A program made the translations under genes and the position numbers. The notes under the pieces were generated by a model. The model saw only the letters and a program-made list of their open reading frames with translations, made no database searches and had not been told where the DNA came from. Below, piece after piece: positions 25,909 through 35,785 of a stretch of 64,000 nt of DNA; the stretch's first letter is position 1, and every line of letters begins with the position of its first letter. Source of the DNA: Microcoleus vaginatus PCC 9802 (GTDB lineage Bacteria; Cyanobacteriota; Cyanobacteriia; Cyanobacteriales; Microcoleaceae); assembly GCA_022701275.1 (NCBI GenBank), contig CP031740.1, positions 1,561,001 through 1,625,000 on the forward strand, given 5' to 3'.

Positions 25909-27033
25909 TTATACTTCTTCCAACTCTTCTACATCCTGAACGTCATCAACATCCTCATCCTCATCATCAACATCAAGATCAACAGGAGCGACAGAATTAG
26001 CAGAAACCACAGCCCCCGTATCAAGTTGTTCCCGGACTAACTTCTCGATCTCATTTTTAAATTCGGTATTTTCCTCCATGTGTCGAATCACGTTGTCGCG
26101 TCCTTGAGCAATGTTATCGCCCTTGTAGCTATACCAAGAACCTTTCTTAGTAATTACTCCCATTTCGTCGGCCAAGTCAGTCAGACAGCCTAAAGTAGAA
26201 ATGCCTTTGCCAAATACAATGTCAAATTCGGCAATGCGGAAAGGCGGAGCAACTTTGTTTTTAGCAACTTTAACTTTCGTGCGGTTGCCGTATTCTTCTG
26301 TACCTTTTTTCAAGCTTTGAATGCGGCGAATATCGAGTCGCACGCTGGCGTAGAACTTGAGTGCGTTACCGCCGGTTGTGGTTTCGGGGTTGCCGTAAGT
26401 TACGCCGATTTTCTGCCGCAATTGGTTGAGGAAAATGACGGTACAGCCGGATTTGCCGATGTTGCCGGTGATTTTCCGCAAAGCTTGGCTCATCAAGCGC
26501 GCTTGCAAACCCATGTGGGAGTCGCCCATGTCGCCTTCGATTTCGGCGCGGGGGACGAGGGCGGCTACGGAGTCAATTACTACGATATCGACGGCGACGG
26601 AACGCACGAGTTGATCGACAATTTCTAGGGCCATTTCGCCGGTATCCGGCTGGGAAACTAAGAGATTTTCAATATCGACGCCTAAAGCTGAGGCGTAGGT
26701 TGGATCGAGGGCGTGTTCGGCATCGACGAAGGCTGCGATACCGCCGGATTTTTGGACTTCGGCGATCGCGTGGAGGGCTAGAGTGGTTTTACCGGAACTT
26801 TCCGGGCCGTAAATTTCAATAACTCGACCTTTTGGCAAACCGCCGCCCAAAGCAATGTCCAGTGTCAGGGCTCCGGTGGGAATGGTTTCTACCCTCATGC
26901 GAGTGGAGTCTCCCAATCGGACGATCGCCCCTTTGCCAAAGCTGCGCTCGATTTGGGAGAGTACGGAAGTTAGAGCTTTTTGCTTTTCTGAGTTTTCAGT
27001 GGAAGTTTTTATAGACGTTTCTTTTTTTGCCAT
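25909..27033 (-). CDS. recA: Recombinase A
   Basis: A 374-aa RecA, the strand-exchange ATPase of homologous recombination and coprotease of the SOS response. Walker A GPESSGKT is at residues 76-83, followed by [29 protein letters not shown] (Walker B and loop L1), [20 protein letters not shown] (L2) and the C-terminal domain. The tail is a run of Asp/Glu ([20 protein letters not shown]), longer and more acidic than in E. coli. The divergent upstream gap of 318 bp would hold its promoter; I see no site matching the cyanobacterial LexA consensus. Confidence 0.99.
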   Translation of the reverse strand: MAKKETSIKTSTENSEKQKALTSVLSQIERSFGKGAIVRLGDSTRMRVETIPTGALTLDIALGGGLPKGRVIEIYGPESSGKTTLALHAIAEVQKSGGIAAFVDAEHALDPTYASALGVDIENLLVSQPDTGEMALEIVDQLVRSVAVDIVVIDSVAALVPRAEIEGDMGDSHMGLQARLMSQALRKITGNIGKSGCTVIFLNQLRQKIGVTYGNPETTTGGNALKFYASVRLDIRRIQSLKKGTEEYGNRTKVKVAKNKVAPPFRIAEFDIVFGKGISTLGCLTDLADEMGVITKKGSWYSYKGDNIAQGRDNVIRHMEENTEFKNEIEKLVREQLDTGAVVSANSVAPVDLDVDDEDEDVDDVQDVEELEEV

Positions 27034-27351
27034 TTGCGGTAAGCGGGTAGGCCCCTTGCGGAGCTTGTTGATTAACTGTACAACACGTATGTTAGCAGTT
27101 ATTTTTAGGGTCTGGAGGTTCTGCGGGGATTTGGTTTAAGATTCTTGATTTTGGGGGTGCTTCAGCCTGAGCCAGCTTTTTGAAGGCTCTGATATATAAA
27201 GTATTCCGCATCCGGCAGAGGGTAGAATTATTGTCTGTTGAGGGATGTAGTAGGTATCGATCGCTCTGGGAGTGAGGTTTAAGATGCCCTACAGTTCCAA
27301 ATTCCGTGAAGCGTAGCTATCCCGGATGGAATCGCCACAATTAGGACAAGC
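27034..27351. other. Divergent promoter region, recA to GT39-like gene
   Basis: A 318-bp gap with no gene. An AT-rich gatatataaagtatt stretch near 27190 could be a -10 region for either strand. Near 27308 there is a repeat-like gaagcgtagctatcccggat fragment of a kind often scattered with HIP1 in such genomes. Confidence 0.4.
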
Positions 27352-28968
27352 ATGGGATCTACAACACATCAAGACACATCTGTTAATACCCCAAATTCCC
27401 GCTGGCTGATGAGCTTATTGGCGATCGGCATTTTACTTGGTATCGGATTTCGGTTTTTTGAGATCGATCGCAAACTGTACTGGCACGACGAAGCTTACAC
27501 ATCAATCCGCGCCGCTGGTTTCACCCGCCAAGAAATTGACGACGAACTATTCCAAAACCGGATTGTTCCCGCACAAGAATTGCCAAAATATCAGCGGATT
27601 AAACCGGGAAGTACAGAAGCAGATACAATTCGTTCTTTAGCACTAGAAGACCCGCAGCATCCGCCTTTATACTTTCTCATGGCCCGTTGGTGGATGCAGC
27701 AATTTGGCAGTTCTCTAGCAGCATCTCGCAGTTTGCCAGCACTATTGAGTTTGCTGTCGTTGCCTTTGATGTACGCTTTAGCTCAGGAACTTTTCGCCTC
27801 GAATTTGACGGCGTTATTAGCAACAGCACTTTTGGCTTTATCACCCTTTGATATATTGTTTGCTCAGACAGCAAGGCAGTACAGTTTGCTAACAGCCACA
27901 GTTATTGGCAGCAGTTGGCTGCTGCTGAGAGCAGTGCGGTTGCGGGGTTGGCAAAATTGGGCGTGTTATTCGCTGGCGATCGCCTTTGGTTTCTACACTC
28001 ACCCTTTCTTCTGTTTAACACTCATTGGACACGGAGTTTTTATAATTTCTTACTGGTTGTTTGTCAAAAAAACAAAATTGCCAGGTCACGTAACTAATTC
28101 GCAATTTTTCTTAGCGGTAACAGCGGCCTTAATATTGTATATTCCCTGGATTTACGTGCTGGCGACAAACCTGGAACGAGCATCAGCTACGACAGATTGG
28201 ACGCGAGTATCTCCGGGTTGGCTGTATCTTGTCAAATTGTGGACACTCAGCTTTACAGCCTTATTTTTTGACTTCGACTTCGGGTTTGATAATATTTGGA
28301 CTTATCTGCTGAGATTGCCATTTGGGCTGTTAATTGCGGCAGCCCTTTACACAATCTGCCGCAGGGTTAGCACTTCTACTTGGCTGTTTATTGTAACATC
28401 AACTTTTGTACCTTTTTTAATACTGGCATTACCGGATATAATCCTAGGTGGCAAACGTTCCGCTGTCAGCCGCTATCTGATTTCCTGCTTTCCGGGAGTG
28501 CAGCTAGCAGTTGCTTACTTGCTCGCGAGTAACGTGAAAACTCAGCAGCGGTTGTGGCAAGTCATTTTAGCGTTGGTATTTACAGCAAGTGTAGCCTCCT
28601 GTACAGTTAGCGCTTTTTCTGATACTTGGTGGAGCAAAGACTTGAGCTATTTTAATGCTGAAGTTGCGAAAATTATTAACAAAGAGGTGATAGCTAATCG
28701 ATCCATTAAAGATACAATTGTAATTAGCGATCGCGGCAACGATTTTACGAACATGGGAGATTTGCTTTCTCTGAGTTATTTGCTCGACAAAGACGTGAGG
28801 CTGATGCTGATGAGCCAGTCGCCAGATATGGAGATGCTGAACAAATATTCGGCTCCCCTGGTGTTCCGCCCTTCGGAAAAATTGCGCTCGGCACTAAAGC
28901 AAAATCAACGCCGCTTAGAGCCAATTTTGCAGTATGCCAGACTTTTTAGAGCGCGGCGAGCTTCTTAG
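27352..28968 (+). CDS. GT39/ArnT-like membrane glycosyltransferase
   Basis: A 538-aa polytopic protein of the lipid-linked-sugar glycosyltransferase group (GT-C fold). The first helix (WLMSLLAIGILLGIGFRFF) is followed by the lumenal acidic motif LYWHDEAYTSIRAAGF, the diagnostic Asp-Glu pair. About ten further helices follow (LLALSPFDILFAQTARQYSL, AIAFGFYTHPFFCLTLIGHG, AALILYIPWIYVLA). A soluble tail follows the last helix. It likely transfers a sugar from a polyprenyl phosphate carrier on the periplasmic side. An agga RBS precedes the ATG. The PGM1-like gene follows 134 bases later on the same strand. Confidence 0.85.
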   Translation: MGSTTHQDTSVNTPNSRWLMSLLAIGILLGIGFRFFEIDRKLYWHDEAYTSIRAAGFTRQEIDDELFQNRIVPAQELPKYQRIKPGSTEADTIRSLALEDPQHPPLYFLMARWWMQQFGSSLAASRSLPALLSLLSLPLMYALAQELFASNLTALLATALLALSPFDILFAQTARQYSLLTATVIGSSWLLLRAVRLRGWQNWACYSLAIAFGFYTHPFFCLTLIGHGVFIISYWLFVKKTKLPGHVTNSQFFLAVTAALILYIPWIYVLATNLERASATTDWTRVSPGWLYLVKLWTLSFTALFFDFDFGFDNIWTYLLRLPFGLLIAAALYTICRRVSTSTWLFIVTSTFVPFLILALPDIILGGKRSAVSRYLISCFPGVQLAVAYLLASNVKTQQRLWQVILALVFTASVASCTVSAFSDTWWSKDLSYFNAEVAKIINKEVIANRSIKDTIVISDRGNDFTNMGDLLSLSYLLDKDVRLMLMSQSPDMEMLNKYSAPLVFRPSEKLRSALKQNQRRLEPILQYARLFRARRAS

Positions 28969-29102
28969 AGCAGATTGACAGAAATGGAAGATCGTCCCCG
29001 GTAGGGTACGTCAGAAAAAACTGTGTGAGTTGTCTCAACTATGGGGGCTGACACACCCGACATAATCAGCAATAATTATTTGAATACTTAGGATAAAACG
29101 CA

Positions 29103-30620
29103 ATGCAAGAGTTAAATAATTCATCTTCCGAATCGGCGCAGAAGTTTCGCAATCTTCAGACAGAATTGCGCGAACGTTGGCGAGCGATAGAAGAATTCGA
29201 CAGCGGAGATTGTGACATTATTATCATTCCTTCTGTCAGCTTAGATCAGCAAGAAATGCGGAAAATTGAGGGTGCTTACCACTACGAAGAGCGACATTTA
29301 TTTTCATTAATTCGCCTGCGAAACCCCCGCACGCGCTTAATTTACATTACCTCGGAGCCCTTGCACCCGATGATTGTGGATTATTACCTGCAATTGCTGC
29401 CGGGAATTCCATTTTCTCACGCGCGCGATCGGCTTTTGCTGTTCAGTGCTTACGATGCTTCTGCCAAATCCCTCACCCAGAAAATTTTAGATCGCCCCCG
29501 CTTGATGGAGCGCATTCGTCAAGCAGTACGGCCGACAAAATCTTATATGGTTTGTTATAACTCGACGCCCTTAGAACGCGAGTTATCTGTTAAATTGGGA
29601 ATTCCTTTGTGGGCCAGCGATCCCGACCTCTTATACTGGGGAACAAAAAGCGGCAGCAGGCAAATTTTCCAAGAATGTGGCGTGCCTTATCCTGACGGTT
29701 CCGAGTTGGTTTGGAATGCGGAAGATTTAGCAGAAGCTGCCGCTCAATTGTGGGAACGGCAGCCGGATTTGCAGCGGATGGTAATTAAGTTAAATGAAGG
29801 TTTTTCGGGGGAAGGAAATGCAATTCTAGATCTGCGTTCCCTGGCAAGTAAAGCGCCTCAAGAAAGAGCGAAGGCAATTGGGGAGGGCTTCCATAATTTG
29901 CGCTTTCAATCCACAGGCGAAACCTGGGAAAATTTTAGCAGCCGCATTCCCGAATTAGGGGCAATTGCCGAAGCATTTATCGAAGGAGAAGAAAAGTTCT
30001 CGCCCAGTGTTCAAGGCAGAATTATTCCCAGCGGCGAAGTAGAAATCCTCTCCACTCACGACCAGATTTTAGGAGGCCCAGACGGCCAAATTTTCTTGGG
30101 TTGCCGATTTCCTGCGGACGAATCTTATCGGCTGGCGTTGCAAGAATTGGGATGGAAAGTGGGGAAAAACTTAGCTAAAAAAGGGGCTTTAGAGAGATTT
30201 GGAGTAGATTTTCTCGCTGTAAAGCAATCCGATGGGAAATGGGATCTTCAAGCAATAGAAATTAACTTACGAAAAGGAGGCACAACTCATCCGTTTATGG
30301 CTTTGAAGCTGTTAACAAACGGTCGGTACGATCGTACTACCGGATTATTTTACAGCCAGCAGGGCCGTCCGAAATATTATGTCGCTTCGGACAATTTGAA
30401 AAAAGAGCGATATCGGGGATTATTACCGAACGATTTGATGGATATTATTGCTGACAATCAACTGCACTTTGACAGCGGTACAGAGACGGGCAGTGTGTTT
30501 CATTTAATGGGTTGTTTGTCGGAGTTTGGCAAATTGGGATTGACGAGTATCGGCAATTCGCAGCAAGAAGCTGAGGAGATGTATAACAAAGTGGTGAAAG
30601 TTCTAGATCGCGAAACGTGA
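29103..30620 (+). CDS. ATP-grasp peptide ligase, PGM1-related
   Basis: A 505-aa ATP-grasp enzyme related to the peptide ligase PGM1 of pheganomycin biosynthesis. The N-terminal half (CDIIIIPSVSLDQQEMRKIE, IPFSHARDRLLLFSAYD) is the lineage-specific part. The ATP-grasp core shows MVIKLNEGFSGEGNA, then AFIEGEEKFSPSVQGRIIPS, FLAVKQSDGKWDLQAIEINL and RKGGTTHPFM, giving metal-binding Glu/Asn. Such proteins join amino-acid or peptide units, but the cyanobacterial product is not known. A palindromic terminator follows. Confidence 0.85.
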   Translation: MQELNNSSSESAQKFRNLQTELRERWRAIEEFDSGDCDIIIIPSVSLDQQEMRKIEGAYHYEERHLFSLIRLRNPRTRLIYITSEPLHPMIVDYYLQLLPGIPFSHARDRLLLFSAYDASAKSLTQKILDRPRLMERIRQAVRPTKSYMVCYNSTPLERELSVKLGIPLWASDPDLLYWGTKSGSRQIFQECGVPYPDGSELVWNAEDLAEAAAQLWERQPDLQRMVIKLNEGFSGEGNAILDLRSLASKAPQERAKAIGEGFHNLRFQSTGETWENFSSRIPELGAIAEAFIEGEEKFSPSVQGRIIPSGEVEILSTHDQILGGPDGQIFLGCRFPADESYRLALQELGWKVGKNLAKKGALERFGVDFLAVKQSDGKWDLQAIEINLRKGGTTHPFMALKLLTNGRYDRTTGLFYSQQGRPKYYVASDNLKKERYRGLLPNDLMDIIADNQLHFDSGTETGSVFHLMGCLSEFGKLGLTSIGNSQQEAEEMYNKVVKVLDRET

Positions 30621-30667
30621 GGCGATTTTAGATTTTAGATTTTAGAATTGATCCCGTGAGTCAGCTT

Positions 30668-30700
30668 AGATCCCCGGCTTCTTGAATAAGTCGGGGATCT
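30668..30700. terminator. Palindromic repeat, probable terminator
   Basis: The arms agatccccg (30668-30676) and cggggatct (30692-30700) continue inward with cttctt/aataag pairing. It lies 48 bases after the PGM1-like stop. It is the same family as the palindrome at 16884-16916 (shared core g-cttcttg-n-aagtc). Confidence 0.6.
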
Positions 30701-30718
30701 AATATCCCTCGCGTTTTG

Positions 30719-30811
30719 TATAGCAACCGGCAAGACGATTAGGATGTTCTTAATCACCCAAACCATTGCTATTATTGAATGGGCATTCTTGCTTCTTCCT
30801 TCCGTTATAGC
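30719..30811. mobile_element. MITE-like element copy 2 (TATAGCA ends)
   Basis: Related to 20311-20395. It shares tatagcaacc, gacgatta, gttcttaa, caaacc-ttgct-ttattg and cttcttccttc in the same order. The right end is eroded to gttatag against tgctata. It abuts the stop codon of lepB, so its right end is at or just past the gene end. Confidence 0.65.
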
Positions 30812-31419
30812 TAATTTTTAGCGGGATAAAGAGGTGTGGGGTCGATCGAACCAGTGCGGTTGAGTGGCCAAAAACGCACAATTGCCCTACCGATGATATT
30901 TTGCTTGGGTACAAAGCCCCAGTAATGACTGTCACAGCTTGCGTTGCGGTTGTCGCCGAGCACCAAGTAAGAATTTGGAGCTACAACTACAGGCCCGTAG
31001 GGATACTGCGGAATTTCTTCAATATATTTTTCCTGTAGCGGCTGCTTGTTAATAAAAACTTTTCCCTCTCTGACTTCCACACTGTCCCCCGGCAGTCCGA
31101 TCACTCGCTTGATATAGGCATCTTTGATCGGTGGCGGCTGTCCCGTGCACAAACTAGCTGGATCTGGAGGCATAAACACTATAATATCTCCTCGCTGGGG
31201 ATCTTGGAATCGATAGCTCACCTTATCTATAATTAATCGATCGTTAATTTGTAGGGTTGGGAGCATCGACCCGGTGGGAATGTAGCGAGCTTCGGCAACC
31301 AGGGTGCGGATGCCAAAGGCCAAGAATGCTGCTAAGCCGATCGTCTTAATTCCTTCGATCCAAGGATTTTCGGTGTCTTGCGGAGGTTTTTCGTCGGCTG
31401 ACTTGTCTAGACGAGTCAT
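30811..31419 (-). CDS. lepB: Signal peptidase I
   Basis: A 202-aa membrane-anchored S26 protease that cleaves Sec and Tat signal peptides. A single N-terminal helix ([20 protein letters not shown]) is followed by box [14 protein letters not shown] with the nucleophile Ser51. Box D is [14 protein letters not shown] with the general-base Lys104, and box E is [18 protein letters not shown]. Size is that of the short cyanobacterial/plant-type enzyme. The gene's 3' end abuts a MITE-like repeat. Confidence 0.97.
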   Translation of the reverse strand: MTRLDKSADEKPPQDTENPWIEGIKTIGLAAFLAFGIRTLVAEARYIPTGSMLPTLQINDRLIIDKVSYRFQDPQRGDIIVFMPPDPASLCTGQPPPIKDAYIKRVIGLPGDSVEVREGKVFINKQPLQEKYIEEIPQYPYGPVVVAPNSYLVLGDNRNASCDSHYWGFVPKQNIIGRAIVRFWPLNRTGSIDPTPLYPAKN

Positions 31420-31508
31420 AGGGTATTGTAGTGACTGAGCTGGATACGAATTATAAACTTAATAATGCTTCCATGCTAGCACGCTGTTTACTCAATTAAT
31501 GATATCTT

Positions 31509-32837
31509 ATGACTCCCAAATCAAGTTTGTTAATCCGTCGCGCTCGCATTCTTTTGCCCAATGGTGAGTTTTTGGTAGGAGATGTGCAAATCTGCGATCG
31601 CCAAATTGTCAAAGTTGCTGCTGAAATTGTCGAATCGGGCGATCGAGAAATAGATGCCAAAGGCTTAACTCTGTTACCCGGAGTAATTGATCCCCAGGTA
31701 CACTTCCGGGAACCGGGTTTAGAACACAAGGAAGACTTATTTACCGCTAGCTGTGCTTGCGCTAAAGGCGGCGTGACATCGTTTCTGGAAATGCCGAATA
31801 CGCGACCTCTGACCACAACCCAAGCTGCCTTAGATGATAAACTAAGCCGCGCTGCCGAGAAGTGTTTGGTGAACTACGGCTTTTTTATTGGTGCAACGCC
31901 CGAGAATTTGCCGGATTTGTTGAATGCGAATCCGACTCCGGGAATTAAGGTGTTTATGGGTTCGATGCACGGGCAGCTTTTGGTCGATGGAGAAGCAACT
32001 TTAGAGGCGATTTTTGCCAAGGGCGATCGACTAATTGCCGTGCACGCAGAAGACCAAGCTAGAATCAACCAGAGGCGTCAGGAATTTGCCGGGATTTCCG
32101 ATGTTACCGTGCACTCCCAAATTCAAGACAATCAAGCAGCTTTATTGGCAACTCAGCTAGCATTAAAACTTTCTAATAAGTATCAGCGGCGTCTGCATAT
32201 TCTGCACCTTTCAACTGGGGATGAAGCTGAGTTGTTGCGTCAGGAAAAACCGAGTTGGGTGACAGCAGAAGTGACGCCCCAGCATTTGTTGTTAAATACC
32301 AGCGCCTATCAAAAAATTGGCAGTTTAGCTCAGATGAATCCGCCTTTGCGCGAACCCCGCGATAACGAAATACTTTGGCAAGCTTTACTCGACGGCGTAA
32401 TTGATTTTATCGCCACTGACCACGCGCCGCACACATTAGCAGAAAAAGCTCAAGAATATCCAAATACGCCATCAGGAATGCCCGGAGTCGAAACTTCTTT
32501 GCCTTTGATGCTGACGCAAGCAGTAGAAGGAAGATGTACAGTGGCACAAGTTGCTAATTGGATGTCGGCAGCCGTTGCTAAGGCTTATAAGATTCCCAAC
32601 AAAGGGGCTATTTCTCCGGGTTTTGATGCCGATTTGGTATTAGTAGATTTGGAAAATTATCGACCCGTCGTGCGAGAAGAAATGGTGACTAAGTGCGGCT
32701 GGAGTCCTTTTGAAGGTTGGAGTTTGACTGGGTGGCCAGTTGTGACTGTTGTTGGAGGAAAAGTTGTTTTTGAGAATGGTAAATTGGATACAAATGTGAG
32801 GGGAGAAGCCTTGAGATTTGACGCTGAGCAAGCATGA
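31509..32837 (+). CDS. pyrC: Dihydroorotase (PyrC-type, QVH variant)
   Basis: A 442-aa amidohydrolase of pyrimidine synthesis. The metal-site strand reads LLPGVIDPQVHFREPGLEHK: the usual HxH is QVH, as also found in a Bacteroidetes/cyanobacterial subclass. It continues with FLEMPNTRPLTTTQAALDDK, GIKVFMGSMHG (metal-bridging Lys region), LHILHLSTGDEAELL and the C-terminal Asp motif DFIATDHAPHT. It then ends in ISPGFDADLVLVDLENYRPV. The family name is firm; whether it is the cell's active dihydroorotase is less certain because of the missing His. Confidence 0.85.
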   Translation: MTPKSSLLIRRARILLPNGEFLVGDVQICDRQIVKVAAEIVESGDREIDAKGLTLLPGVIDPQVHFREPGLEHKEDLFTASCACAKGGVTSFLEMPNTRPLTTTQAALDDKLSRAAEKCLVNYGFFIGATPENLPDLLNANPTPGIKVFMGSMHGQLLVDGEATLEAIFAKGDRLIAVHAEDQARINQRRQEFAGISDVTVHSQIQDNQAALLATQLALKLSNKYQRRLHILHLSTGDEAELLRQEKPSWVTAEVTPQHLLLNTSAYQKIGSLAQMNPPLREPRDNEILWQALLDGVIDFIATDHAPHTLAEKAQEYPNTPSGMPGVETSLPLMLTQAVEGRCTVAQVANWMSAAVAKAYKIPNKGAISPGFDADLVLVDLENYRPVVREEMVTKCGWSPFEGWSLTGWPVVTVVGGKVVFENGKLDTNVRGEALRFDAEQA

Positions 32838-32892
32838 ATTTAACTCAAGTGTTATAATTGGGTATTCCTGCATCGCAAAGGCGATTTTACCC

Positions 32893-33219
32893 ATGCTCAT
32901 CGAAGAACTAGAAACACAACTCCTGGCCTTAACTCCGACTGAGAAAGCTGAAGTCATCAGACTTTTAGCCCAAAGTTTAAACAATAGCTGGCCAGGAATT
33001 ACCAAAACTCCCGACGTGTGTGGCGGCGATGCTTGCATTGCCAAAACTCGCATCCCAGTTTGGCTGCTTGAAAGTTTTCGCCGTGAAGGTTCAAGCGATG
33101 CTGAACTTCTACAATTTTATCCCCATCTCAGCGCGGCCGATCTAGTCAATGTTTGGACTTATGCTGATGCACATCTGGAGGAAATCGAAGAAGCAATCTG
33201 CAAGAATGAGGAAGCCTGA
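32893..33219 (+). CDS. DUF433 antitoxin (DUF433/DUF5615 module)
   Basis: A 108-aa protein from the ATG at 32893 (MLIEELETQLLALTPTEKAE). The N-terminal helix resembles addiction-module leader segments. The rest is DUF433, a winged-helix domain: GDACIAKTRIPVWLLESFRR, DAELLQFYPHLSAADLVNVW, TYADAHLEEIEEAI. DUF433 proteins pair with DUF5615 PIN-like toxins. The toxin gene starts 3 bases after this stop codon. Confidence 0.9.
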   Translation: MLIEELETQLLALTPTEKAEVIRLLAQSLNNSWPGITKTPDVCGGDACIAKTRIPVWLLESFRREGSSDAELLQFYPHLSAADLVNVWTYADAHLEEIEEAICKNEEA

Positions 33220-33222
33220 GTC

Positions 33223-33561
33223 ATGCTGAATTTGTATGCAGACGAACAATTTCCTTTGCCCGTTGTGCAATTGCTGCGCGCTTTTGGTCACAATATCCTG
33301 ACTGTTCAGGAAGCAGGAAAAGCAGGACTTGGGATTCCAGATCCAGAGGTGCTAGCATTTGCTATAAGCAAAGATAGAGCTGTTTTGACATTAAATCGGT
33401 TTGATTTTATCGGACTGCACAACCGACAGCCAGACCACTCTGGTATTATTGTTTGTACCAAAAATCGGAATGTAGAAATGTTGGCAATACGCATCAATGA
33501 TGCTATTGCTGGTGAAGAAAGTTTGAGAGGCAAATTAATTCGTGTCAACCGTCCGCAGTAA
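33223..33561 (+). CDS. DUF5615 PIN-like toxin
   Basis: A 112-aa protein with a PIN-like fold: MLNLYADEQFPLPVVQLLRA supplies the first acidic residues (DE). ISKDRAVLTLNRFDFIGLHN has the central LTLNRFDF strand, and GIIVCTKN follows. It is the probable RNase half of the DUF433/DUF5615 toxin-antitoxin module; activity is inferred from the family. Both reading frames are intact. Confidence 0.9.
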   Translation: MLNLYADEQFPLPVVQLLRAFGHNILTVQEAGKAGLGIPDPEVLAFAISKDRAVLTLNRFDFIGLHNRQPDHSGIIVCTKNRNVEMLAIRINDAIAGEESLRGKLIRVNRPQ

Positions 33562-33622
33562 GTACGCGCGAGCGAAGCTATCTTCCCGCAGAGGTTCCCG
33601 AAGGGTAGGGAATCGCACTCGC

Positions 33623-34072
33623 TCAATTTTCCCATTGCCAATCCAATAAATCGCCATTACCAATTACTTCAGCTTGCCGCCCGTTATCTAGATAACTTAA
33701 AGAAATTTGCAAATAATTTTCTGGTTTGTACTGCAATCTTTCCGCCCATTCGATCGCCACAATTCCCAAATCCATTTCTAACCCGTCCCAATAACTTTCT
33801 AAGTGCAAAGCCTCCACTTCTTCGGGTTCTAGTCGATACAAATCTAGATGATACAGCGGAATTCGACCTCCAAAATACTCGTTAATCAGTGTGAAAGTAG
33901 GACTCTCAATCGAGTCCGAGATTCCTAAACCTTCAGCGATACCTTGAACCAATGTAGTTTTGCCTGCACCTAAATCTCCTTGTAATAAGATTACAGTGCC
34001 GGGAGGGAGCGATCGGCCTAACGCAACACCAAACTTGCGCGTAGCCTCAGAATCTGAAAGCAAAGTTTTCAT
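33623..34072 (-). CDS. tsaE: tRNA threonylcarbamoyladenosine biosynthesis ATPase TsaE
   Basis: A 149-aa ATPase needed with TsaB, C and D for the t6A37 modification of tRNAs. Walker A is GDLGAGKT (residues 32-39), followed by ESPTFTLINEYFGGRIPLYH and DLYRLEPEEVEAL, then GIVAIEWAERL. Length is typical. It is the upstream member of no obvious operon; repeats separate it from the YvcK-like gene. Confidence 0.96.
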   Translation of the reverse strand: MKTLLSDSEATRKFGVALGRSLPPGTVILLQGDLGAGKTTLVQGIAEGLGISDSIESPTFTLINEYFGGRIPLYHLDLYRLEPEEVEALHLESYWDGLEMDLGIVAIEWAERLQYKPENYLQISLSYLDNGRQAEVIGNGDLLDWQWEN

Positions 34073-34119
34073 TTCAATAATTAGTCATTAGTCATTTATG
34101 ATTGGTTATTTGTTATTTG

Positions 34120-34205
34120 TTACTCGCTGGTGGCTGCCAATAACCAATAACTAATAACTAATAACATTAGTAAACAGTAAACAGTAAACATTCAACATTG
34201 AACAT
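34120..34205. repeat. Mixed heptamer repeats (TAACTAA, AAACAGT types)
   Basis: The gap between tsaE and the YvcK-like gene holds aataactaataactaataac and aaacagtaaacagtaaac, each with a 7-bp period, then aacattcaacattgaacatt. These are STRR-type arrays, and the gap holds no gene. Confidence 0.8.
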
Positions 34206-34220
34206 TCAGCAGTCAGCAGC

Positions 34221-35621
34221 TTAAATGTTCTGCGCGCGGCCGTACCAACGCAGCAACATCCCCGCCAACCTTTGCGAATTGTGGCGAATTAAACCCGTAT
34301 TTTCATCTTCATCCATGACATTGGCGATGACAACTCGTCGCCCCAATTGCGTCACGGCTTCTCGATCGAGTACCACCGGATAAGAATCCTCCTGAGAATA
34401 GCGGATCAAAGCCTTTGCAGAAGGGACTTTTCCTTGAACGACTACAGCATCGAACAGCGCCCTGCCACAAGCGCGGTCGATCGCCCGAATGTGGTCTGCA
34501 ACACTGTATCCGTCAGTTTCCCCCGGCTGAGTCATAATATTGCACACATAAATGCGCGGAACTTCGCTGTTGGCGATCGCATCAGCAATTTCCGGCACCA
34601 ACAAATTCGGAATGACACTCGTATAAAGACTCCCCGGCCCAATAATAATAAAATCCGCTTCCCGAAGACCTTCCACAGCCCTAGGTAATGCCGGAGGATT
34701 AGCAGGATTACAGCCTATTTTGAGGATTTGCCCGTTAGCTTTTGTAATGCTGGACTCCCCCTCAATCCTGCGGCCGTCAGCGAGTTCTGCCCACAAAGAA
34801 ACATCGCTCAGAGTAGCCGGCAGCACCTCTCCCCTCACTGCTAAAACTTTAGAACTCGCCGCGATCGCCTGTTCCAAATCTCCAGCAATATCGCTCATCG
34901 CCGTCAAAAACAAATTCCCAAAACTGTGACCCACCAAACCGTCACCAGCCCGGAAACGATATTGAAATAACTCAGTCAATAACTTTTCCTCATCTGCCAA
35001 AGCCGCCAAACAATTACGAATGTCTCCCGGCGGCAATACCCCAATTTCCCGCCGCAGCCGCCCGGAAGACCCGCCATCATCCGCCACCGTGACAATAGCA
35101 GTGATTTTAGCGCTGTAATCCTTCAATCCCCTGAGCAAATTAGAAAGGCCCGTACCGCCCCCAAGTGCGACAATTTTCGGGCCGCGGTGCAAGCGACGGT
35201 GGTGGAGGAGTCGATCGACCAGTTCCTCGTTGCCTTCGGGCATCAGCACTTGGGTAATAGAGTTCAAACTGCGAGTTTGTCCCCACAGAATTAATAAAAT
35301 CCCGCCAGCAATGATGATCGGGCCCGACACGTAATTAGGAACAACTTCCGCAATCCACGCCAAAAAATTTCTCAACAATTGCAATAAGAAGAAAATGGGA
35401 GTCATCCCAGTCCAAATCGCTAAACCCAAAGTGGCAAGTACCACGCCGCTAGCACTAATCAGCAGCCACCGTTTCACTAACAGTCCGGGGGCTAACCACT
35501 TAAACCACTGGTGAACTCGCCCGTTCCGCAAAGAAGGGGGGTAAGGATTTCTGGATTGGGCAAAAACCTGCTTGGCTTTAGCCAAGACGCGGAGGGCTTT
35601 AGGAAGTGAACTAATTGACAT
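34221..35621 (-). CDS. yvcK: YvcK/CofD-like protein (gluconeogenesis factor family)
   Basis: A 466-aa protein. The C-terminal ~330 residues are the YvcK/CofD-like UDP-sugar-binding domain: [95 protein letters not shown] and [12 protein letters not shown]. In Bacillus, YvcK affects carbon flux and cell-wall assembly. The N-terminal ~150 residues carry two membrane helices ([37 protein letters not shown]), a cyanobacterial extension that would tether the domain to the membrane. Confidence 0.93.
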   Translation of the reverse strand: MSISSLPKALRVLAKAKQVFAQSRNPYPPSLRNGRVHQWFKWLAPGLLVKRWLLISASGVVLATLGLAIWTGMTPIFFLLQLLRNFLAWIAEVVPNYVSGPIIIAGGILLILWGQTRSLNSITQVLMPEGNEELVDRLLHHRRLHRGPKIVALGGGTGLSNLLRGLKDYSAKITAIVTVADDGGSSGRLRREIGVLPPGDIRNCLAALADEEKLLTELFQYRFRAGDGLVGHSFGNLFLTAMSDIAGDLEQAIAASSKVLAVRGEVLPATLSDVSLWAELADGRRIEGESSITKANGQILKIGCNPANPPALPRAVEGLREADFIIIGPGSLYTSVIPNLLVPEIADAIANSEVPRIYVCNIMTQPGETDGYSVADHIRAIDRACGRALFDAVVVQGKVPSAKALIRYSQEDSYPVVLDREAVTQLGRRVVIANVMDEDENTGLIRHNSQRLAGMLLRWYGRAQNI

Positions 35622-35785
35622 GGTTAATTAGTCTTAAGGGTATTGGAACAGCTCGAGCTGACAAATTTACAATACAAGAGAGTTTTGGTTCTGGCAGTCA
35701 ATTTAAGTGATTAGTGATTAGTCATGAGTGATGAGTCATTAGGTAGACTGATGACTGAGGACTGACAACTTATTGATAACATCTT

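Noticed and set aside
25909..26030. Possible frameshift at the acidic end of recA
   Set aside because: The Asp/Glu run is in frame and typical of cyanobacterial RecA tails; no sign of a shift.
27034..27351. LexA-type operator upstream of recA
   Set aside because: The stretch tgtacaacacgtatgt looks palindromic but does not fit the cyanobacterial LexA spacing (GTAC, four bases, GTWC); the second half is off by one base.
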